A stretch of DNA of 64,000 nt from Edaphochlamys debaryana (lineage: Eukaryota > Chlorophyta > Chlorophyceae > Chlamydomonadales), in contig JAEHOE010000019.1 of the NCBI GenBank assembly GCA_016858145.1, positions 1,161,362 through 1,225,361 on the forward strand. Direction: 5' to 3'. Both the position numbers and the translations under genes were made by a program. This document shows, one piece after another, positions 11,552 to 22,149 of the stretch (positions are counted from its first letter, which is position 1; every line of letters starts with the position of its first letter). Under the pieces are notes generated by a model, which saw nothing but the letters and a program-made list of their open reading frames with translations, was not told where the DNA came from and did not search any database.

Positions 11552-14500
11552 ATGAACTGCCTTCGATGCTTTAGGTCGACGCCTGCGGCTTCGGAGCCAG
11601 AGTTCCGTTTGCCGCCTCCTCCGGTCGCGCCAAACAGCGTCGCCCAGACACCGCGCCCTCAAGGCAGAGATGCGGACGTAGCCACCTCACATCAGCCGGA
11701 GCATGTCGAGGTCGGATATGGACATGACTTAATAAGGATACCACGACCTTGCTCCCAGGGATACCAGCGTTAACGCCCTCGCTCCTTGAATTTGCAGGCA
11801 GTGGCTGCGTTGCGGTCTCGGCTGGCTGCCGCTCCAGGTGGCGCGTTGCGGGAGCGCTGCATCGCTTCAGCGGCAGAGGTTGCGAACGCCACCGGAGCTG
11901 CGTTTGTCGCGTGAGCACTGGTTGGGAGCAGCGTCAGACGCAGCAGGGAGCATAGGGCTGGGTCCTCACCTACGTTACTCCTGTTCTTCTATCGCCCCCG
12001 CCAGCGTACTCGGCGCCACCGCCAGCTTGGAGGCCACCATCCTCGTAACCCTTGCTAGCGCCGGCCCCGCGGCGCCATACATGGGACCGGGCGAGCGACT
12101 GCGCATGCCGCCACCTGCGCATGGAGCGGGGTCCGGGCTCATCAAGGGTTTGAAAGCGCCGTGGAGCGTGCAGCCGTGGCAGGTCGGTACGGCAGATTAC
12201 GGCACATCCGGCTGTTATAACCGTACGGGTGCCTCGGTTGGTGTGGGAAGGGGCAAGGGACGGGCTACACCTGCAGATGCAGCTGCTGTGTTTGCCGGGT
12301 AAAGAGGGCTGCTGTGGGAAGGCAGAGCTAGCAGGGCGGGGGGCGCACAGGGATACCTCCGCTGCCGCGTCCCATCCAGCATCTCCAGCGGTCCAGCCCC
12401 AGCCCTTTAACTTCACGTTTCAGTGTGTGGGCACACGGGCTGAGAATGCGCTGAGCAGGCAGACCCGGGAATCAACCGCATGCCACAAAGTTTTGGCAAG
12501 ATTAAGTTCAGCGGTGACGTCCTGTTCACCTGCCAACTTGCCGAGGCGAACGCTGCCCCCCATCCCTTTTGCAACAGCCTCAGCCAACAGTCGTATCTCC
12601 TTAGCACTGCCACGGCGACCTCAACCCCCTCCCCTCCCCTTCCCTCCCCTCCCCTCCTCGCCTGAGCTCAAGCGCTTGAGCGTGCCTTACATGCTCTGCC
12701 CCCCGCTACCCCCAACAGGCGCCCCCGGCCCTGCAGCCCGCCGGCTCCGCCCTTCCACCCCCCCCTGCCCAAGTCGTCCCCGGTGACGTCCTTTCCGATG
12801 AGGGCTGGCAGCGCCTCACCCTCGGTCTCCAGACCGCTTGCCCTCCCGCCAGCGAGCCAGGCGCAGGCGACGGCTCCTCTCCCGCCTCCCCGCCTTCTCC
12901 CACCTCCTTTCCCACGTGGCACGTGCTGCTCGTCCCGCTCATGCTGGGCCCCCAGCTGGTCGGGGCCATGCTCCTGGCCCTGCCCGGCAGCAGCAACAGC
13001 AGGCCCAGTCACGCCCAGGGCAGGCCCAGTGCCTCGGGCCCAGACCGTCGGCCCGTGTCGCCCAGACAAGTCCCCGTGGACGTTGGGACGGCAGCGGGGG
13101 CGCAGCCATTTGCGGAGGCGCTGTGCACCGAGCCCGGAGCGCTGGAGGCCCTGGGCGCGTGCGTGGCGGAGTGCTGCCTGGGGCCGGTGCTGCCGGCGGT
13201 GGAGCAGGTGGGCCCTGGGCCGAGGGTGCCTTAGTGCTGGATGGGTGCTGCTCTTGAGCGCTCAGGGCTCGTGGTGGGTCATGGCCAGGGCCCGTGGGCC
13301 GAGGGTGCCCTGCGTGCCTGCTGGGTGGGTGGGTGCCCGTAAGTGCTCGAGGGGTCCAGCGCCGCGGAACGAACGGACAGCGCGCACACATCCTGCCTCG
13401 CAGACACCCTCCTCTGCACCGGTCAACTACCGTCGCTCGTTTCTCTATCTTAATCGAGCTCAAACGCCGTCCCTTGCATCCTGCAGGCCTGCGGCAGTGC
13501 CGAAATGGCGGCTTGCAGCCCCAGCCTCCGCCACCTCGCCTGCTCTCTGGGCCTAGCGCTGGCCTCCTCCCTGGCCACGGATCTCCACGTGGATCTCGCC
13601 GTACGGATCGCGCTGCTGCCCTCGGCCGACGCGCTCGCAGGTGGGGCCCATGTGGACCCGGGCGGGGCCCGGGTGGGGCCCGGGCGGGGCCTGGGTCGAG
13701 CCTGAGTGACCTGGGTTAAGAGTGGGAGGTCTCTTGCGCCTCCCTGCTCCGCCTCGCGCCAATGCCTTGCAGCAGCCTTGCCAGAGGAGAAGCCCTCCAC
13801 GACTTGCCCGCCCCGATCCCTACCGTTGACCGTGTGATTACCGCCGGTTACCCGTCAACCAAGGCTGAACCCGCCGCGAACCAGAGTCGAGCCGCAAACC
13901 TAACCAGCAGGCACGCCAGCAGCTAACCCTGTCAACCGCTAGCTAGTTTATTTGCCCGGCCACGTAGCCAACTAAACCGGCTTGACCCTGCAACCCTTGA
14001 CAAGCCTGGGGGTAAGCTAGGACTGTACCAGGCCGGTAACCCGGCGGTTCAGCCACGGTTTTAGCCCTCAACCCGCGGCATAATAAAGGGCTGCGTAACC
14101 CTCTACACGGCCCGATCTCAACCACACGTCCAACGGCAGGGCCTTCCACCCCGTTTCACCCCCAGGCGTTCTCTTCGAGGAGGCGAGCGCCGTGCCCGGC
14201 CCGCGCCTCCACGCCTCGGCCTCCTCCGCCCACCTAGCCAGCTCGCAGCAATCCGCCGGCGGCGGCGCCGGCAGAATCCTCGACGGCGTCACCCTCTCCG
14301 CCGCCGCCGCCGGCGCGCTGGCGGCAGCGGGCGCCGCCGGCGGAGCGGTGCCGCCGGGCCTCGCCACAGGTGCTGGCGGCGCGGGCCGCTCTGCTGGCGG
14401 CGCCGGCGCCAACTCGATTCTGGCTCTGACGGGCCGTGTCCCCAGCGCCAGCAGTGGACAGGGCCGTGTCGCGCTGCTGCAGGCGGCCGCGGCGGCGCGG

Positions 14501-17500
14501 TGCGTGTGGGGAGGAGGCGGAGCTCGCGGGGGTGGGGGCGTGGGGCATACATGGCCCCACGGCATAGCCACCGCGTAGGCGCACAAGCAGCAGGCCTGTG
14601 CAGCATTGGCGCTATAGAGAGCGGCACGAGGGGGGCACCAGCAGTAGTGCTCCAGGGCGCGGTAGGGTCGGGTATTGGTGCCCAGCCTGGTGGGGGTGTG
14701 CGGATTGCGGGGTGTCGTTGGGGCTCGGGCCTCGGCGTGGCTCCGCCCAGGTACTGGCACAGCTCGTCTGTTGGGGGCGCAAGGCTCTGGGCACGTGTGG
14801 TTCCGCCACAAGAGGCGGTAGGACCGCAGCGAGCCCGGGGTGCCGTGGGGGCTCGGCCCTTGGGGAGGGAGGGCCCTGTGCAAGCGCCCTTGAGGGCTGC
14901 TCTCGCCCCAGAATCGTTCCAGAATCGTTCCAGGATCGTTCCAGAATCGTTCCAGAATCGTTCTCTAATTGTCTCGTCCCGGAGGCGTGGCAGCTCAGTA
15001 CGTTGCCCGCTGCCTGCCCCACGCAGGGCCGCCGCCGGCAACCCTGCCGGGCCTGTGTCCGCCGACGACTCGTCCAGCCCGCACGTGGGCGGCCCGCCCG
15101 CGCCTCCGCCTGCGCTGCAGCCATCCCTGTCCGGCCCTATCCCGGGCTCTCCTGCCGGGGCGAGGGCCGCGGGGTACGCGGCAGCGACTGGAGGTTCGGG
15201 TGGGCTCCTCGCGTCTCAGCCTTCGATCAGGCCCCCAGCAGGAGGAGCCACGGGGCGGGGCCTACAGGCCCCGCAGTCCCCCATCATGCGCGGCCCGGGC
15301 AAGGTGGGCCCTGGTCGGTTGGCGGTAGCTGGTTGGCGGTTGACGGTTGGTGGTTGGCGGTCGCACGGCGGCAGCTCCGGGCTGCGTCTCTTACTTGCTG
15401 GCGCCGGCACGGCGCGTATGCTGCTCCCCTTCTCCCTCTCCCTTCATCGAGCACCTTCCTCCACCTTCCCCCAAACCTGTCGCCACGTTGCCCTTTTCTC
15501 CCCATCAACCCCCCCCCCCCCCCAGGCCCTGGCCCTGCCGCTCTCCTCGACGCTCGCCGCCAGCCTCCTCCGCGCAGCCCAGGCCCCCGTCCACGCCCGC
15601 TCCAACCCGGCCTCTGACCTCCTGCCCCTGTCGCCCGGTCGCCACGGCATGCCGCCCGTCGTGGTCTGGCCGAGCGGCGGCAACGCCGGAGGTATAGTTG
15701 GTGGTGGTGGCTTTGGTACTGGCTTGGGCATGGGCATGGGCATTGCCGCAAGCCTTGGTGTGCGTGTCGGAGCCAGCACGGTCGGCGGCTCCGGTGGCTC
15801 CCGTGCCGCCAGTGGCGGCGGCACGTTGTACGGCAGGGCGGCGCCGCCGCTGCAGCTACGGCTGGCGGCGGCGGTTGTGTCCGACGTGCCGGGGTACCTG
15901 CATGATAGGTACGCGCGCGCGTGAGGGGCTGGTGGGGTTGCGAGCGCGGGGGTAGGGTGGGATGCTGACTGCTGCGGCCCGCCCGCCCCGCCCCGCCCCG
16001 CCCTGCCCCGTGTCGAAACCCTCTCCCCAACCCGCTTCCCCTCTCCCTGACCCCCGGAACCCCCTCTCCCCGTCCCCCTCTCCCCCTCTCCCCGTGCCGA
16101 GGCCCGTGCCGAAGACCGTGCCGAAACCCTTGCTAAAACCCCTCCACCCCGTCCCACACCGCCCCCCCTTCCTGCAGCGACCAGCCCTCGGCCGACGTCT
16201 TCACAATCATGCGGCGGGCCGGCGGCGCCGGCGGCTCCGCCAGCGCGAGCGCCTCCGCCGCCGTCGCCGCTGCCTCGCTGGTCGCCCTGGCTGGTTGCTG
16301 GACCGGACCGGGCGGCTCCTCATCTGACCGTGCCGGCAGCCTCGGCTTCCCGGGCGGTTTCCGCACCTCGGACGCGACCCGCCGGCCGGTCCTGCGTAAC
16401 ACGCTGACTCAGCCGCTCCCCGGAACCCAACCGCTGGCCAGCGGGGCGCACGGCAGCCAGGGCGGTACGGGTACGGGCGGCACGGGATCGACTGCCGTAC
16501 AGAGCGCCAGCCTGCTGCTGGTGGATGCGGCCGGCGCCGGCGTGCCTGGCAGCGGCGGCGGCGCGTGTCCGGCGTTCGTGTTCTATCTCACGAGCGCGCT
16601 GCCGCTGCCGGCGGCGCTGCTGGCGGCGGCTCGGGACCGAGCCCTGGGTCTGACGGAGGTGAGGACGGGGGTCAAGGCGCGGGGTCAAGGCGCGGAGTCA
16701 AGGCTTGGACGGTGGGATGCGGATCTCTCATCGTGGGTTAGGTCACATACCACATCTCCGTACTCACGTCAGGCCAGCCCTGTATGTGGACCCAAGGCTA
16801 CGGGTGCCCCCGCCCCGCCACGGTCGCCCTCAAACCGCACAGCGCACCCCTGCCTGCTCTCCCTGCTCGCTCCAACTCTGGCCTCTCGAACTTCCTGCTT
16901 CCTTGACCCTTCATCCCTGCCTGCTTTCATCCTCGTCCACTCTTAACCGTTCCCTCACAGATCCTGCTACCGTCGGCGTGTTACTCCCTCACGCACGGTC
17001 CGGTGGCGGAGGAGTGGGGCTACATGACCGCCCTCCTGGCCTCGGGGGGAGCCATGGGCGGGACCGGCACGGGCATGGGCCCGGGCGGGACCGGCGTGGG
17101 CCTGGGGTCCATGATAGGCCTGCCCTCGGGCCCCGCTGTCGTGGGCCTGGGCCTGCCAAGCATGAGTGGCGAAGCGGGGCAGGCCCAGGCCGGGTCCGGC
17201 GTGCGGTCTCGGAGGAACACCGCGACGGGCCTGACGGGTAGGGTGGGATGGGGATGAGATCATGGGATGGGATCATGGGATGGGACGGGATGGGCTGAGC
17301 TTGGTGGATGCCGGCTACCAGGGCGGTTTGCCCTGAGGACAAGCCAGGGTGATCAGGCGGGGCTGGAAAGCTCGGGGCGGCTTGGGGCTTGCGAACTCAG
17401 CCCCAACCTGCCCGCCACCTCTCAACCCTCCACGCCCTCCCCATCCTTCCGGCCCCTCCTCTCCCTTCTTTGTTTTTTTCAACAGCTTCCGGCGCCCCAA

Positions 17501-20500
17501 CCGCCAACGACCTACGCTCCGGCGGCAGCCCCCGCGTGCTGCGCCTGCTGCCCGGCGGCGGCCGCAGCGGCGGCCTGGCGGCAACGTCGCCGCCGCCCAC
17601 TCCCGCCACGGGCGACGCCGCGCGTCGCGACGAGTACTCCCTCACCTCCAGCTCTGCCGCCCCCGCCGCCGCCGCGCCCATCCCGCCGCCCAGCGGCGCC
17701 GGCGGCGCCATCGGCTCCGCCACCCAACGGCTCGTCAACACGGCCCGAGCGGTGCTGGCATCCACTAGTGCTAGTGGCATTGGGGCCCTGCTTTCCGCGA
17801 GGGCCTCACTCCCCGACCAGCATGCCTCGCCGCCGCCGCCAGCAGGCCCGGGCTCGGCGCGGGTCGTGGGGTTGACCAGCGGGGGGGAGTCGGGGCAGGG
17901 GCAGGGGCAGGGGGGCGCGGGCGGCGGTGTTTTGGACACGCTTTTGTCCACGGCGGGTCTCATGGGTATGGGCGAGGAGGATGCGGGCCTGGGCCACAAC
18001 ACGGCCATACTGCTATCAGGTGCGGCCGGAGGGCGGGGTGGAGGGGGCTATCGGGTGTGTGCTTGCCCTATGTGAGTCGCGAGGGGAGTGACGCGAACCC
18101 TTGCTGAGTCTGGCCCACGGGACAGCGGCGGGTGTGCATGGGCGCACGTGCCAGGGGCGTGCAGCCCCGTGAGTGCCGCGGGCGCCACCCATCGAAGCCC
18201 CTCACGCCCCTTGCCCTGCCCCCTCCCCCGTGCCGTACACCTTGTCGTACGGTGCCGTACGGTGTCGTACACAGGCATGGACAACGAGGCCGCCCAGGAC
18301 GCCCGCCAGGCTCAGCTTGACATCATGGTGTCCACCTTCCACACGGCCCTGTCGCGGGCCCGGAACGAGGCCGGGCCGCTGGGCGGGTGAGCACCGACAG
18401 GCATGCGGAAGGGGGGCTGGGAGAACGAGGGAGCCAGCCCCTGGCCGAGGGGTGGTTTCGTGCCTTGCGGCCCTGGCCCCGAGTGTGGGCGGTGTGTGGG
18501 CGGGTCCATCCGTAGCTCTTGCTAACGCGCTCTAGGCCCCTGATCCCCCTGACCCTGGTCCTGATCCTGGTCCTGATCCTGGTCCTGATCCTGGTCCTGA
18601 TCCTGGTCCTGATCCTGGTCCTGATCCTGATCCTGATCCTGATCCTGATCCTCATGCACCCTCTGGTCCACCCAGGGCCCATGCGGAGGAGGACGTCCGC
18701 TCCCTGCGCCTGATCAAGACCATCGGCATGGGCGGCTGCTCGGTTGTCGTACTCGGTCAGCTGCACGGTACGTACGGCAACCGTACGACACATGACGCGA
18801 GAGCTGGGCTCTGCCGTGGGCCTGCCCAACGCGCAGCCATGCCCGTCTTACCCAAGCACATTGGCATATTCGTAATCGTTGCCGCCATTTGACTCTCTAG
18901 ATTTCTGGCTCTCAGTCTGTGGAAGGGCCCTCGGGCTCTGCCGTCGGCCCGCCCAATCCGCAGCCATGCACGCCCCTCGTGCCCCCGCATCTTCATAAAT
19001 TTGACCACCTGTCCCCGGCACCTTCGTGTGTTCTTTCCTTTTTTTATTTGGCATCATGTTTCCTTTGTCCGCAGCCATGCCCGTCGCGGTCAAGGTGATC
19101 ATGCCGCCAGAGCCGGAGGAGCACCTACCGCCCCAGGGCGCCGCCGCGGCGTCAACACGGACCGAGGAGAGCCTTGCCGGCCGCAGCAACGCCGCGCTCG
19201 CCGCGCTCGGAGGGGCGGGTGGGGCGGGCGTGCGGGCGTGGGCCCGGCCGAGCGTGGAGCTGTCGCCCGCGGCGCGGCAGGCGCAGCTGCGGCTGCTGAT
19301 GCGCGGCGCTCGGGAGCTGGCGGTGATGACCACCATCAGCCACCCAAACATCGTGCAGGTGGGTCGCTTGAAGCCTTGGCTGCGGGGCGTCCGGTCGGGC
19401 GCGAAGGCGAATGGCCCATGCTCGGCATTACTGGCATGGCAACACCACGCATTGCTCTCGGCTCTCGGGTAAGGAAAGCTTTGCCGTGCGTTGTGTATGG
19501 GTTCCAAAACGAATACGACTTCGTGCCGCATTCCCTACCCTACGGCCTGGCCGCCCCTTTTCTCCTGCCTAGCGCGCTGAGACGGAGGGGCCGATGATGC
19601 AGTGCTACCCTGAACGCCCCTCCGCCGCCCACATCAATTGCAGGTCTACTCCTACTCGACACGCGTGGTGGTGCTGCTCCCGGCCGACGGTGGGGTGCCC
19701 CAGCTGGAGGTCGTACCGGAGGGGGAGCTCCCGTCGCCCGAAACAGGTGCGAGGGGTGCATGGCCAGACACGTTCCTGTGGGGAGAGAACGGTAGCCAGG
19801 TACTCAGCTGTGTAGCTCGCAACCCAACCAAGCAAGCGAAGTTTGTGGAGGGCATAGCGCAACCACGCGCAACGCTGCTGTATCTCTACGGAATGGACTT
19901 GCGCGTCTGCTGACGCTAACGACCACGCGCTCGCCTATTCCTCCCCGCAGAGGGCCCTATGTGCACCGCCCTGATCATGGTGGGTGCTGGCATGATAGTC
20001 AGGGCAAAGGCCCGGAACTTCACCGCAGAGATATGGGCTCTTGAGTCCCGCCGACCTCATGTGTTCATTTGTAATCCTGATCACGCCGGCCGTGTGTGTG
20101 TTTTGACACGCCCCCTCTTTCCCCTCCCTCCCGCCCCACAGGAGTACTGCGACATGGGGTCGCTGGCCGATGCCATCGACAACGGCACCTTCGGTCGCGC
20201 GGCTCGCCAGGCGGCCGCCACCAACCCGGTCAAGGTCTCGCAGTCGGCGGCGCTGACCCGAATGGACCCCGCGGGTCTGGCGCAGGCAGTGCGCGCGAGG
20301 ACGGGCGGAGTCGGGGAGCGGTCCAACCTGGGGTTGCTGGTGGGGCCCGGGGCGGCGGTGATTGCAGGTGCGTTGGGTGCTGGGGGTGGGGCTGGGGCTG
20401 GGGGTACCGTGAGCGCAGAAGGGAAGAGGGGTGGAAGGAAAGGAGGTGGTGTTTGGCGGTTGGTCGGGGAAAGGAAGCAAGGGGTGGAGGAGTTCTTACA

Positions 20501-22149
20501 TGCTGGCAGGGCGGCGCAGATAGACGCGAAAGCATGGCCTCAACGGTTCCTTGCGCCTGCGTGTGCACACAGGCACGCCCGCCATGCGCGCCGTGTACCT
20601 GACGCTGATGGAGGTGGCGCTGGCGCTGCGGCACCTGCACTCCATGAACCTGGTGCACTGCGACGTGAGCGGGGCGGGGCGGGATGAGGGGGACAGGGTT
20701 GGCTCGGCTATGCGACGCAGCTGCCGACCGTGCGTGATCCCGCCACCGCCCATCCACCCTCCCCCAGGTCAAGCCCGCCAACGTGCTGCTGCGCTCCTCC
20801 GCCACCGACCCACGGGGCTTCACCGCCAAGCTCACGGACTTCGGTGGGTGCGGTCTACGGTGTCGATCAGTTCTGGCTTGCGGCGGAGCAGAGATAGGCA
20901 GGGGCTCCGTCTGCGGCGGGCGGGTGATTGCCGTACGTGCGCTGCTGTTGGCCCCTCTGCTTGCACAGCCCACGCACCCTGTCGGGCCAGGTCGGGCCGT
21001 TCTAACCACCTTGGACCCCTGCCTTGCCCGTCTGACGATCTTGGACGCACCCTCGACGCCGTTGACAGGCTTCGTGAACCTGCTCGAGGCCCCTCGAGGC
21101 GAGCAGCTGCAGCTGGAGCCCTCAGAGCCACACGACTCAGTCGACAGTGGCACTTCGGGCAGCCGCGCAACCATCCGCTTCCAAGAGCCCGTGGGCACGG
21201 TGAGGTTTTGCCGTACCGTGCCGTACTGTCGTACGACTGCGCGCATGTCGTACTGCGTGCGTTATAGCTTCTAGGGGTGAGGAGGGAAAGCCCTTGACAA
21301 ATACGCCTCCTTGACACGACGTTTGGTGTGCTGCGTGTGACCAACGCAGGTGACTCACATGGCCCCCGAGCTCTTCATCAAAGGTGGGCCGCCCGCCAAG
21401 CCACACAACCTCATTCCTAGATCTATCTACACTACCCCTACTTGGATGGGCATAGCTTGGCGAGCGAGGACGAGCACGCCCATGGCTCCACCCCCGATAC
21501 CCCCACGCCCCTTAACTCCTCCAAAGGCCCCCCCCCCCTTCATTCCCTCCCTTGCGCAGGCAGCGTGGTGGATTCGAGCATCGACTGCTACGCCTTCGGC
21601 ATCCTCATGTGAGCGGGTGCCATGGGGACTTGACACCCTTTTAAGTAAAGCTTAGGAGGCTAGGCGCTAATCAGTCTCCGGTAGGGCTGCATGCCGGAAG
21701 GATCTACCACGTCGTTCGTCACCCTCACCGCAAATCTCGCTTTGCCGTTTCACGACCCCTCTTTGCGACCCCTCTCGCCACCTCTCTGTCGCACCGCACG
21801 CCACACAAACCGTCACCCGCCGCGTGATCCCCAACCCGTGCCTGTACTGCCGCGTGCGTGCAGGTGGGAGCTGTACACGGGACGAGCGCCGTACCCGGAG
21901 CTGGCTGACTCCGCCTTTGTGGAGGTGCCGTACAAGGTGGTCAAGGAGGGCATGCGGCCTCGCTTCCCGATGGACACGCCCCAGCACTTCAAACTCCTGG
22001 CGCAAGAATGCTGGGCTAGCAAGCCAGCTAAGCGCCCCAGTACCGCTGAGATTGTGAATCGGCTGCAAAAGCTTCTGGACGTCGCGTGCGGAGTGTCTCA
22101 ACCCACGGCCACGATCGCCGCCAGGGCAGTGAGCGGACGGCAGAGCTGA
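11552..22149 (+). CDS. Large protein kinase (TKL-like) with GAF-like N-terminal regions, 23 exons, ~1,630 aa
   Basis: Exons, all phase-consistent: 11552-11710, 11798-11910, 12005-12182, 12719-13207, 13487-13640, 14166-14499, 15027-15303, 15526-15908, 16178-16658, 16961-17237, 17486-18019, 18275-18386, 18676-18767, 19075-19358, 19644-19746, 19951-19979, 20142-20367, 20573-20664, 20768-20843, 21069-21199, 21350-21383, 21560-21608, 21864-22149. Kinase domain from residue ~1170: glycine loop IGMGGCSVV, VAVKV lysine, HPNIV, catalytic loop HCDVKPANVLL (Cys for the usual Arg of HRD), LTDFGFVN, MAPELF, SIDCYAFGILMWELYTG, and a C-terminal KRPST. All catalytic residues are present, so activity is likely. 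Exon 2-3 (LRERCIASAAEVANATGAAF) and exons 8-10 look GAF-like, a weak call. The N-terminus MNCLRCF is Cys-rich and might be lipidated. Insertions of Ala/Gly/Pro separate kinase subdomains. Substrate unknown; a signalling role is inferred. Confidence 0.88.
14908..14962. repeat. 11-bp tandem repeat, 5 units, in kinase intron 6
   Basis: Five head-to-tail copies of CCAGAATCGTT; the third unit reads CCAGGATCGTT. Period is about one DNA helical turn. Confidence 0.95.
18538..18652. repeat. 6/12-bp minisatellite in the kinase intron before the glycine-loop exon
   Basis: Alternating CCTGAT and CCTGGT hexamers, becoming pure CCTGAT at the 3' end. It gives open frames on both strands but lies between a donor at 18387 and an acceptor at 18675, so it is intronic. 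Confidence 0.95.

Noticed and set aside
14908..14962. Heat-shock element array
   Set aside because: Units read GAA-TCG-TTC with three bases between half-sites; a heat-shock element needs two.
18519..18713. Hydrophobic Leu/Val/Ile repeat ORF resembling a membrane protein
   Set aside because: Translation of the intronic CCTGAT/CCTGGT repeat between two phase-consistent kinase exons.
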